Origin: Mesotaenium endlicherianum
Lineage: Eukaryota > Streptophyta > Zygnematophyceae > Zygnematales > Mesotaeniaceae
Direction: 5' to 3'
DNA: 51,363 nucleotides
NCBI GenBank assembly: GCA_009602735.1
Contig: WELA01000963.1
Location: 38,754-90,116 of the forward strand
The notes under the pieces were generated by a model. The model was not told the DNA's origin. It ran no database searches and saw nothing but the letters and a program-made list of their open reading frames with translations. Shown here one piece after another: positions 12,635 to 23,968 of this stretch (position 1 is its first letter; each line of letters begins with the position of its first letter). The position numbers were made by a program, and so were the translations under genes.

Positions 12635-15600
12635 GGTGACTAGAATTTATATATGAAAGATCTTATAATTGAGCGGCGAAAGCAATAGAAATCGTAAGGA
12701 AAGAATGTTCAAGGAATTGTGAAACGTTAAGTGCTTGAGAATCAGGATCCAGAAATAGTTCTTATATGGCGCTTCTGGTTCTAATTAGATTCGAAGTTTC
12801 TGCTGCCATTGCGCCTACATCCATCTTGGCTTCGACTCTGGCCAGTTCATGTGTACACTTGTCGCAGTCTGACTCCTCCGGCATCGAATGTTGAGGCTGC
12901 TCGAGGGCCCGTTGAGGCCCTCTGGTGGCCATACCTTGCCAAGTGTCGAAGCCAGCCTTTGGCTTATCTTGCTTACCAGCTGGGATTAATGAATGGCATT
13001 ATAGAAACAGATTGGAAATGCTTGTCGTTGTTCGTCGTAGTTATGGTCGTTGCCAGTCGTAAGTATTTGCTCGAAGCTCCGAGAAAAGTTCGCTTGCGCC
13101 TTGTGCTTCCCTAGTGCATCCTTTGGCCAGTCGCATGATGTCGCAGAAAGTGAAGTTGGAGTTGGGATATGGCTAGCACTTCAAGGTCACGTAAAGTCAT
13201 AGAATAATTATATGCTAATAAAGAGCAGCAACTGCATCGCCCCACCATGACATCGCATACAAGCTAAGAATGTGCCAGCTAGCCACGGAAGTTCATGTCG
13301 CGCTGCTTACCGTTGATTTGTGCTGGTTTTATCGTCACGATTTTAAAAATGAATGGCGCGTACGGTTGCCTAGCGCGTGAGCGTCAAAGTCGACGAAGCG
13401 TTAAATTGACTTGATACGGCCAAAAAATTGCTAAAAAGAAAGGCGAGGCTCGAAAGCTAAGCACTCTTAAACCGGTCTCGCGGGAAATTGATTAAAATTA
13501 TGAAAACTTTGAAAAGAGAGAAAATTTGAGAGGGCGAAGAGCACTCTCAATTATTTTATGCGAACATGATAGCAACACGACAGAATAGGGCAGATTTGAA
13601 ATTATAAGGCACATTTCGTCTGAAACCTGCCATATCAAGCATTTAGAGAGAAAATAATTATTTCCCAGAGTGACAAAATGAATGTGAAGTAACCTTGTTT
13701 TTGGAAAGAATTTTAAGTGCCCTAACACATGTATTCCTAGTCATTACTAAGTCCACGAACCAAAAATCACACGCCTAACCTTCTCAAACAATACAAGGCC
13801 TGGCACCCTTCTTTCCCCTTTGCGTGAACTCTCAAAACTATTACGATGCACGCGTAACGATGACTGAACTAGAAATTCGTTAACATTTTACACTTTCGCT
13901 TTTCCTGTTATCCCCTTCTCTTGCACGTTCGTGCCATAATTAGAAAATGAGATCACTTGATAGTCCTCAAAGGATATCTATAACATTGGCTCCATTTTCG
14001 CTCACAAGCGCGCCAAAAATATATAAATATATATTTAGTTTAGAGTTTGAAATGTACACAGAGAGGAGGCAAAACTATGTGTTCGGACTACTTTCGTGGG
14101 AGAAGCTTAGGTACGCCGTTTTCTACACGTAGACTAGACAACACTAAAGAATACATGTGGGAGGGTATCTTTAAAGTGTTTTAGAGTTGAGGTTATCACG
14201 TTCATGTTGACATTTTGAAAGTATGAGCATAATGTGCTCCAAACAAACCGAGCGGCTCACTTGGTAGTGCATCTAAACTTGAAACGTGGGCGGCTCAAAC
14301 GAACACAATGTGCGCAGCTTGACGTAACATGATAAGAAAACGAATTGTTGAAAAATTATATCATGTTCAAATTTGACATCACAGGTTGACACGACTTGAT
14401 AAGGTTGGAGTTTGCCAAGTTTGCTTCCTTTTGTAACGAGTACATGCCTATCTCAAAGGCGTAAACGCCAATTGCTCTATAGCACTTTATGAATAACTTC
14501 CTAGCCATTTGATGCTTTATACATCAAACAAAACGTCAGCAATTGATGGTGATTTCAAAAAACACAAAAGTTAAGTGTCAGACTTTCGAAAACCTAAGAC
14601 CGTCGACAAGTCATGACTTTTTTCCCTCGCAAATTTTGAAAAATTTGTGATTTTGCTTCTTGTTTAAGTTTTACGACAAATGTAAAAATTCATAGATACA
14701 TCTTTTTTATATGAAAATGTGGTGTTTGAAAGGCGCAATAGAGCCCTAATGGATGCATACTCCATCATAAAGATCCAAACTTGTTGCGATAACACTCAAT
14801 AGTGCAACGACATTCAAATTTTAAAATTTTGCAACATTATTGAACATTCTTGGGTGCATTACAATATTCACAAAGAAAAAAAAAAAAAAAACCTTGTCAT
14901 TACATACCCGTCAAAATTTACAGATCTGAAAGGTGATAGACAATTTCATTTATGGATTTTCATGTACGATTACTAATTGGACTTCTTAAGGGAGAATCGA
15001 TTAGCAGCGAAACTTTCAAAGTGCTTGTCAAATCGACCCTTCTTGAAACTTCAAGACTCGAATGATCTAACTTGACATATTGGGTCCATTTGACGTTCAA
15101 ATATATTGTATCGATTTTTCTCGACTTGTTATGCGAAAACGAAACTTCTAGGTTAATTGGGCCTAGTCAAAACTCAACGTCACCCAACCTTGCTCAAGGT
15201 TCATTTGCAATGTAAAGGGGTGGATCTTTTGTCGCTGTTTGTCAATCCAACAACTGCGCTCATCGAGAATTGAATCCCACCTATTCCAACATTTCGTACA
15301 TGCATTTGTGGTCAACACGCAAAGGTGCTATGTTGCTATGGGCCTAAGCTCGCCACTTCAATTGAGCAACAAAAGCTCAAGTGTTGTGTAGCGAGTAAAT
15401 GTTGCTATAGCAGATATAACACAAACTTCAATGACATGTATGGCGGCATGGATTTACAAAAAGTTACGGACTTGATGAGGAAGTGAAGAGTACAAAGAAC
15501 TTCCACAATAATGGCAAACAGGTAAATACATTGTCGGTGAGGACACGTGTGTCATTGTCATATATGCATACGACGACTTGGGCACGACGAGCAACGACGA

Positions 15601-16623
15601 GTAATTCAATAATCAGTAGTTGGGGCCAACGTTCCCGGCGTCATTAAAAGAGGAAGGTTCGTCTTGTCGTCATATACACTCGAGTCTGGAATTTTAGAGA
15701 AGTGCATTAAGCTGCCCGGATGTCGGCTATCCTTGGTTAACGTGCTAAAGCCGGGTTAAATTGGCCAAAATACACCAAAAACAGAACAATTCGCTACAAA
15801 CTGCTGGAAGCCAGTGAACACAGTACACCGGTTCTTATACACGTCGACCCAGCGTCGACCATGTTGAAGCCGCCGTATCGTTATTGGTCATCATGCGTCC
15901 CAGTGAATGTTTTTCACGACCGTTCACGACTGTTATGACAGCCAGGTTGACGATGGTCATAGAGCGCGGACCACTGGTTACAGGTTGTCGCCTGGTTGTC
16001 GCTGCCAGGGATAAGCTGGGTGAAAACCCAGAGCAGCTCAGGCAGCTGGCTCAGGGCTGCTGCTCAGGGCTGCTCAGGGCAGCTCAGGGCAGCTCAGGGA
16101 GGTCCCTTGGACATCCTGGGAAGTGCTTGGAAGAAGCTGTAACTTTCATCTCGTATAGCTGGCAAGATCGGTGAATCGAGCTGAATGGTCATAAGCGCCA
16201 ATGAGCACCAATAAGCATTCATGCACACATGCACAACTGCAAACGACTTCCCAACAGAGACAGAACGTAGTAACCGTAGAGCTTTGGGATCAGCCAGGAT
16301 TGGCCCTTGCATCCAAGATCCGGGAGTAGATCTTTGCTTCAAGGGAGATCTTTGCTTGAGAGATGTCGGTATTGATGTGCCATACGACTTGGAATTGGGG
16401 CTACTTCGGGGTCATTTGGGGTCCTTGAACGCGGTTGTGTGCCATTGTATGCAGGTTGGACTATTGAACGAAGACTTTATAATTGAGGGAACTACATCCA
16501 GATAATTACCAAAGCTCCTCCTAAACAGCACAGCTGCGTCGACAACCCCACTGGGACTTTACCATCCCTTGTCCATTCTTCTCAGCCTTCATTTGCAGCC
16601 CTCTCCACTCCCTTCTGACCGCC
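12635..16623. other. AT-rich intergenic region
   Basis: About 4 kb with only short, composition-driven ORFs. It includes a poly-A run near 14875-14890 and, at about 16059-16103, four or more tandem copies of a 10-bp unit GCTCAGGGCA/T. The right end should contain the promoter and 5'UTR of the gene starting at 16624. No RNA gene or transposon ends were recognised. Confidence 0.4.
16059..16103. repeat. 10-bp tandem repeat, unit GCTCAGGGCA
   Basis: Successive near-identical 10-mers (TGCTCAGGGC, then AGCTCAGGGC) about 520 bp upstream of the ATG at 16624. Diverged copies extend leftwards to about 16035. Confidence 0.8.
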
Positions 16624-18702
16624 ATGGACTGGTTGAAGAATGCAGCGGAAAACTTTGTGGAGGTACTCTTCTGTGTCTATTACGTGGTGGTCTTGAGGGG
16701 GTTTAGCTCTGGTACTGGACTTGAGCACGGGTCGTGGCAGGCATGACGTTTATGCGGCTTTCGTATTTGACTGCTGTCTTTTCTTTTCCTGTTGAAAGGA
16801 GGGGCTAGGACTGAAGAGATGAGTTTGCCATTTGATGTATTGATTTGACTTTGTAAGGCCGCGGCATTGTGGGTGCTGGCCACAAGTACCAAATCCTCCG
16901 CTGTGCGTGACTTCTATGAATGCCACACATGCTTTGGGGTACACATTCACGTGGGTTTGGCAGAGTGGACCTCTCGCTCCTAGTTGAAGGGGCGTTGGTG
17001 CATTATCTGCTCTGCAATATTCCCATAGCTGGTTGTTGCAGGCAGAGAGTAATCAGCTATGTACATCAACTGGAGCTATTTTTTCATTTTTCTGGTTCGT
17101 ACTCGTTGCAATGGTTCTGCAGAAGAAAGGTGACGATGAAAAAGGCCAGCACAGCGAAGGTGGTCTTGGGGCACTGAGTGGATTTATGGGAGGTGGCTCA
17201 GAAAAAACTGCGAGTCACGAAGAGACCAAGAAGAAAAGCTCAGGTGGCATGCCTGACAAGGAGCAGCTTACTCAGTACATCCACCAAGCATCATCCCTCG
17301 TAGACAAGGCAGCCCAAAACAAGGTACAGATGATTCCATACTGTGCTCGTCATGGTGGTGGTTTTTAGTTGGTGATGTGACGGGATGGTCATAGAACAGA
17401 ACCTCCTCAGTATCATCGTGGATGCATTTTGTCAGCCCGAGGGGCTGTGGTATATACATGCAAACAGCTTTCCTCTTGATGTGCTAATTACGGTAGTTTG
17501 GTTGAGCTATCAATCTGCCTGCCAGTGTGAACATTGTACAATGTTGAGGTGTGTAGATTGCCAGGTCAGTCATGCTGCCTATGGTGGAAACTTTAAATTG
17601 CAGGCAATTTTAGGTGAATCCCTTAGGAAGTCACCCTATCTCTACCGCCATGTGTGCAGAGCGTCATGAACTCGTCGTATGGACACTATGTGAAACAAGC
17701 TGATTCGTTTTTGCACTCCATCGAGTCCAAGCTCGGCGGCACTACTCACGTAAGTGGTGCCGCTATGCTTCAAACCACACCCTACTGAACTGTCTCTACT
17801 TTCCTGAAGGACCAGGCTGAATGTTGGGAGAGGGATTTAATTTCTGTGGATTTGCTGGGGTTTGAGAGCAGAGGAACTAACAGTTTACACCCCGCCGAAA
17901 TGGTTGAGCTGCTATATGGGCTGACGCGTTTCAGTCGCTTGTCAATCACGTGAATCCTATTTCTAGCACTCAACCTCCATTAAGTGATACAAGATGCTGT
18001 TCCACGAGGTAATCGATAGAAGGAAAACGAAATGAAAGGGTGCCTGAAAGACCCATTGCAGGACCTCTTCTCTAATGATGTACTTAGCATTTGTCCTTAG
18101 CTCTTTAAGAGCAGTCAGGTGGGCTCTCTGATCTGACAACAGTGGCAATCCTTTGCTTGATCAAGTTAGTGCTCTCATGCTCGTGACAGCATATTTGAGT
18201 GTGGGCCAGAGTTTGAAGTTAACCGCTGTTGGGATGGGGGTGCAATAGCCCCATAATTAGCAAGTGTGCAAGTGGCCTCACGAATCTCACCTGTAAAGCT
18301 GATGCTTCACAGGAGTATGTGGTGCACGTTTACTTCATAAATAAGAATCTTTGTACGTTCAAACGAAATTGCTAACTCATGCTTCGAAGTTGTGTGCCCT
18401 TTTTTTGTGACATTCAGAGTATTTGCAGTATGTACGCATTTGCTACAGTGATTGGACAGCAATGGACACGTTACTAATCTGGAATTGATGACCAAGCAAC
18501 CCATGTGCTTTTGTTCCACTACTAACAGCTTCTATTTTGACTTGTACAGACCGATGCTCACGCCACAGCAACTAGGGACGCAGATGGCAACGTTGCGGTC
18601 CACACTCAAGCGACTGCAAGCGGCCCCAATGCCGCAGCTGCGGCACAGGCAGCCAGTGCACTAGGTGACCAAGCTGCAGATGAAGCCAGGCGCCAACTTT
18701 AG
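16624..18702 (+). CDS. Nodulin-related-like small hydrophilic protein
   Basis: Four exons, all joining in phase 0: 16624-16662, 17123-17323, 17660-17749 and 18550-18702 (TAG). They give a 160-residue protein starting MDWLKNAAENFVE after a CGCCATGG start context. The middle has a Gly/Lys/Ser-rich linker. It is followed by an amphipathic helical part (PDKEQLTQYIHQASSLVDKA, then YGHYVKQADSFLHSIESKLG) that resembles the helical repeat and YVEKAExYLHxY-type motif of plant nodulin-related proteins (NRP1). The C-terminus is Ala/Thr/Asp-rich and disordered. NRP1 proteins are linked to stress and ABA responses; that role here is inference from weak similarity. A LEA-like protein is the main alternative. 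The gene model itself is strong. Confidence 0.75.
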
Positions 18703-20022
18703 ATCACTTTTATGGCAGCTTCAGAATACAGCCTCCATATGAGCATTTAATACAGCGTCAAAGTGATGCCATAATGTGTTCATATCCGTAGGGGCTATTG
18801 TCATATTTAGATAAAGTGATGCTCTTAAGATTACTTCACAGGTGGATGGAAGCAGCTGCATGTTGATTTTACCAATTACGCTCAGTGCATTAGTACAATG
18901 CAGATTACAGCAGTCATTGACTCCGCAGTCAGTCCTGTACACCACTAGATCAATTCAGCTGGTACTTTTAAACTTGAGGCTGATATGAGCAAACCTTTGT
19001 ACCTTCCACCTTAATATTTTCTCACACCCTATCATACGAAACCATTCCTACAATGATGTGAAGTGGCTAGGCCACTAATGATAATTCAAAGTATCTTGGG
19101 CATCTTATCACCCAAGTCATTAATGACACAACAAGCATTTGCTTGTCAGGGGCTAACTACAGCCCAAATAATTGTGGCTCCCAACAAGAACTATTCCAGC
19201 CTGGTGAATTTATCCAATTAACAACAACGATATCTATTTTTTTCAGAAACAGAGGCTATCCTACACAAATGTGGGGATCCATTTGAAGCTACAATAATAG
19301 CTTTTTGACCTATTCAAGCTCCAGAAGCAAAGAAACCCGTAGCTTGACTTGTAGCTGCCTCTTGTGCATCTGCCGGGACAAGAGCAAGGAATGCTCGCAA
19401 CCTTTCAAGAGTAGCCTGCACACGTCCAACTCATTGAATAGCTTAGCATTGTTCTGGCATTCTGACGAGGAAGAGGAGACAACGCCAAAGAAGCAACACA
19501 TTGAAGCCATCTGTCCTTCCCTTCTGTCTTCGTAGGCAAGTAGGCCACGATGGATACAGTTGCTGATGCGTATGATGTCAGCATTGATTGCAGTCATGAG
19601 CACTTTTGAGGAGCTAAGTGCGCATGCACTCATACCTTCAGCGACTGAAGGCTGAACTTCAAAAACTCCACCCTGCACCCCAGTACAGGCAAATAGCACC
19701 ATGCATCAAAATGTAAGCAGCCATAACTTTCAAATGTTCCTCCGCATGAATCGACCATGGGAGGCCACCTCTCCACCATTTATTCCCCAGATGCTGCGTG
19801 ATGCAGCTCTTGCAGGAGCCACATTGACGAAGTCCAAATACCTGCAGAATGCGTGTCAGCAGGACCCCAGGTCGTGCGGCAATATAAATACCCCTTTACA
19901 GTAACAGACACAAGCTGTGTGGCTGGCGGTCATCGCGGAACAACAGGAGACGTAAGTGTAAGAGAAGGGGCCTTCCTCATTCGTCCACAACAGACAGACC
20001 CACGCGGAAGTGGCACGTGAAC
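18703..20022. other. Convergent spacer between two genes
   Basis: Probably contains the 3'UTRs of the plus-strand gene ending at 18702 and the minus-strand gene ending at 20023. One minus-strand ORF (19702-19310, 130 codons) has somewhat protein-like composition but no recognised domain, no conserved motif and no clear splice partners. Confidence 0.3.
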
Positions 20023-23000
20023 TCACTGCTGGTCCGCTGACGGCTTGCCTCGATATTCAAAGTAGCGGGTGTAGTCTGCCTGCGCCCCCTCAGAAAAAGT
20101 TCGACAAAATTTGACTCCGTGAGTCAGGCTACATCCCAAACCCACGAGTATGTGAGACGAGCACTGCCCTCCGAAGACATAGCGTGGACGGTCCTGAGTG
20201 CTTGCAGCAATGCAGCAGCAGGGGTACATCAACGTACTCGGTCCACCGCAGGGTCAAAATGAGTGGCTCTCACACATGCTAGTGTACATTCTGATGAGCA
20301 TGCATGGCCCACAGATTGAAATGCAACACTTCTGAAGCACAAGGTCTGACAGACAGCAGAAGGAAGGATACACACAAGCAGGTGCTCCATGCCAAGTATC
20401 GAGATTCTTCCTAGAGAGGAAGAAACCGGCGAGGGCGTCACCTGGTCGAGGTACTCCAGAATCTCGAAGGCAAGTCGCTCCGCCTTGTCGGCCTCTGCTC
20501 CTTCAAGCAACGCCACTACACTGCGCCCGCCACACACCGCAGCACGCCCAACCTCGTCAAACAGCTCACATCTGAAGGCCAGTGTGATAGTTTGTGCGCG
20601 CGCGAGCAAAGAGAGAGAGAGAGGGGGGGGGGGGGGGGTAAAGCCTGTCTACTTTGCACCTCTGTGTGAGACCTGGCAGTGCAGTGCTGGGGTAGGAGCA
20701 GGACATACACATCTGCCGGCACCCCACTCAAAATTCCGGCTGCATGATCAACAATAAGCCTCAGGAGCAATGCACGGCCTCGGGCCTGCAACAACACATA
20801 TGGCCCCTTCCAATTCCGCACTCGCACGCAAGCATTGCAGATAGACAACGCCTCCAGGTGTGGGGCACAGGGTTCTAGGTCCCCTTGCACTGGCAACTGG
20901 GCAGGCGAGCTGGACAGGTCTCACGTAACACACACATACACACACACCTGAGGAGGTTCTCTTTCAAGGCCCCCGCGGGTCCCACTGCACCCTTCAGCTC
21001 GTCCCTGATGCTGCTGACATCTGCCCCCCCCGGCCGCAACAAAATTGGACAGGTCTGAGAGTGAGACACCAAACAATCAACTCCATCAGCATCTCAGGCG
21101 AGCCTTGTGGGGGTCCTTCTATACAACGGGCCAGGTTATAGTTCGGTGCAATTTTGAAAGGAAGGGTAATATCTAAGGGCGTGGCAGAGTGAGGTCACAA
21201 AGTTTCAGAGTCCTCCTCCTCATATATGTATGCAAGCGTTGGTGTTTGTGCAGGCGTCGTACCCAACTGCAGCAGGTGCAGACAAGCGGATTATGCGCTT
21301 GCAAACCAGAAGTTGAGAGATTCTCGCCGGCTCATGAAGCTGAGAGCAGACGACAGCAGAGTCTGGGCAAGGGACAGCCCTGTCGATACCTGTGGCAGTG
21401 TCTTCATTTGAAAGGGCTTTGAGCACGTTCGCCAGCCTAATGATTGGCACAAGGTAGAAGAAGAGAGGCTTGGTCGGCTTTGTCAGCACTGCCGGCAGCT
21501 TGAACTGCAAGGACAGAGCGCCACAGAGCAGGACAACCCATACGGTACGGGCTCAGAGAGTGACAACGTGACAGAGCAGGACTACTAGCGGCACTGGCTC
21601 TAGATAAGTATGGCTCTCGAAGAAGCAGAGCGCGAAGTGAAGTGGAGTATGTGGAACAGCACATGTCCTTCCGCTACGTGCACACGCCCAGCAGCTGAGC
21701 AACTCAGCAGCATGAGATAGCCGGACATCGGCGGCGACAGGCTTGGACAGAGAGGGGGGCCAGCGACGCAGCGCCGAGTTTGTTAATTAAACTCACAAGT
21801 GCCAGGCCAATGGTGACACCTGTGGCAGCTAGACCAATGAGCAGCCTTCTGGCGACGATGCCCTGAGCATTCTCCTCCATGGCAGGTCCTCCAAGCCCAA
21901 GTCCTTCGGTGGGGGCGTCCTTGGAGAAGAAGAGCTCGGCCTCCGAGAGACCCCATTTGGCCATCTGTTGCTCCGGCCTTCCTGTAAAGGCGTAGCCACA
22001 GTATCTCAGTATCTGCCAGTCTCCAGACTTCTTCCTCATGAACAAGTGGCATGGATGGTAGCTTTTGCATATGCAAAGGTCAGAATATTATTCACATTCA
22101 AGGCTATCATATTCAAGGAAGTAGTGCACCTCAGAAAATACCACAGATCTGGAAAGGAGATGAGAAAGCAAGAGTAGCACAGATGCACATAAGTTGGAGG
22201 AGATCCTAGCCAACGGGTTTCCTCAAGGGCAACATGTCCATTCTGTGTCCAAGTTTGTTGCCAAAATCCTCGAGCTACATAGCTATCAATGTTAGGCAAT
22301 GGCAGCAGACGCCTGGCTGCTTTTGACTGGCCTCCTTGATCACATCTTGCTCCAATAAGTTCACATTTTGATACTGTCCCAGATCACCTCTTGCTCCAAT
22401 ATATTCACATTTTGATGTTGTCCCACAAAGACTAGTGCAGAATATGTGTAAAGGTTCAAGCTATACAGTTGTTGTCTTTGCACCTGTTGCACGTTCCTTT
22501 CCATCAAAAAGAGTTTCACGAAAGCCCGTCCCATCGATGCGTTTGGCTGGAGCTTTAGGCGTGGGCCTTGTCAGATCCGCAATTTTCTCAGCTCTTCGAC
22601 TTGCCAACTCACGCCTCAAAGCATCTGCCTCGGCCTCTGCAGCTGCCAGCTGAAAGCAAAACCATCAGGACTTCAGTTTACCAGATACTGGGCGTCAACT
22701 GGAAAAATGATGCAGCAGTGCTACTTCTGCTGGTGCACATTCTAACTTTAGGCAAAAGCAGCTGGCTTCAGTGACAAATATGAAGCTGCACACATGGTGC
22801 CCCTGTTTGCCTGGTGGACATTATCGACATAAGCAAAGGTTCACTATAATATGCGAAAATTACCTTCGAGGCTAAGTCCTCCTTTGAGGCGTCCACTGAC
22901 AACGAAGGGGGTAATGGTTCCTGCAATAAACTTGGTACAACTTCTGAGGCTTCGCAAGCACGAGGATACGGCAGCTGAATGATAAGAAGATCGCAACAGG

Positions 23001-23352
23001 TGCAAAGTGAATACTCTTTGGTGCCGCAAGTATCACATAGATTAATGAAGTATTGTTACTGTAAGCATGTCGTAGTCCAGTATGCCCATGCAACAGTGCT
23101 AAAATCTATCGCGAGCCGTCAGCAACTTACTGGTTCAACAATATCATTCTTAACGCGAATGGTGGCTGAAGCTTTTCTACTACTTCTGTCACTCTTACAG
23201 AGAAGAAGGGCTCCCCCGCCGATCTCTTTCCTGGAGGAGCTGAAGTTGCAAGCGTTCTTACGAGTGTTGCCACCACAAGAAACTTTACACGCCGATCGCA
23301 AGGATGCGACCAGGGCATGCCCATGGCAAGGACATGACAATGACGTTGCCAT
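20023..23352 (-). CDS. Predicted plastid membrane protein, unknown family, with a G-run frame break
   Basis: Ten exons: 23352-23131, 22920-22864, 22649-22484, 22316-22189, 22030-21797, 21504-21390, 21054-20948, 20909-20709, 20571-20442 and 20079-20023 (TGA). All phases match except that exon 7 is one base too long; reading its G run (21024-21031) as seven G instead of eight restores the frame. The acceptor at 22031 is weak. The product is about 471 residues. It has a Ser/Ala/Lys-rich transit-like N-terminus (MATSLSCPCHGHALVASL), a short Ala/Glu coiled coil (EADALRRELASRRAEKIADL), a TGFRETLFDG block, a hydrophobic segment (RRLLIGLAATGVTIGLAL), a second hydrophobic stretch (PLFFYLVPIIRLANVL), then helical segments ending in ILEYLDQADYTRYFEYRGKP. 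The plastid membrane location is inference. I cannot name the family. Confidence 0.7.
20607..20638. repeat. (GA)n followed by a G run
   Basis: A GAGAGAGAG tract runs into about 16 consecutive G residues inside the intron between exons 8 and 9 of the minus-strand plastid gene. Confidence 0.85.
22338..22425. repeat. 44-bp tandem duplication
   Basis: Two copies with period 44, each containing CTTGCTCCAATA and TTCACATTTTGAT, lie in the intron upstream of exon 4 of the minus-strand plastid gene, close to its acceptor at 22317. Confidence 0.8.
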
Positions 23353-23968
23353 AGCTTTTTTCTCTTGCTCAGACTTCAGCAGTGATACAGCTCACGTGTT
23401 ATTGAGTGCATGATGAAAGCTCCAATGTTGATTAAGAACGTCCTTCGGTCAGAACTGACAAATTACAAAACATTTTTTTCCGATCATGTTCTTTAGAATG
23501 TTCAAAACCCTGATCGACCTCTTCGCGAAGTAAAGATTCTAACCAGTTCTAACCATTCGATGAAACGAAATTGAGAATCCACGACCTCGACAATTTTCTC
23601 GCAAAATTGAAATATGTCAAACTACCTGTGTCGATGGACAAAACTCAGGAAGAGATGCCGTTCAACACGAGCTTCACATCCTCGCGGTACGAGAAGGAGA
23701 CGACTGGGAGTTCTTTTCGACGTGGGCTTCTGATCGGTAGTGTGACAGAAGGCTACTAACCTCTCTGGGTAGTGGGGCCCTTTCTCTTATGCGATGGTGT
23801 GACTTGTCAGGCCCTTGAAGCTTAAATACTGATCACTTAATCTCAACATTCTTGTTTTGCCGGACCATTGTGCCTGCTTGTTCAATTTTCAATCATAGCA
23901 CAAGTAATTACTGTGAGGCCTTGGAATAGGCGTTTTTTGTAGCCTTATTCTTTTCAGCTTGGGGCATA
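23353..23968. promoter_or_regulatory. Shared divergent promoter region
   Basis: 616 bp separate the start codons of the plastid protein gene (minus) and TOM40 (plus), so both promoters must lie here or overlap. TTCTTTTCAG ending near 23957, just before the TOM40 ATG, looks like a splice acceptor and suggests a 5'UTR intron. No individual core element can be assigned with confidence. Confidence 0.4.

Noticed and set aside
19310-19702. 130-codon minus-strand ORF
   Set aside because: Some protein-like composition, but no motif and it lies where the 3'UTR of the upstream minus-strand gene is expected.
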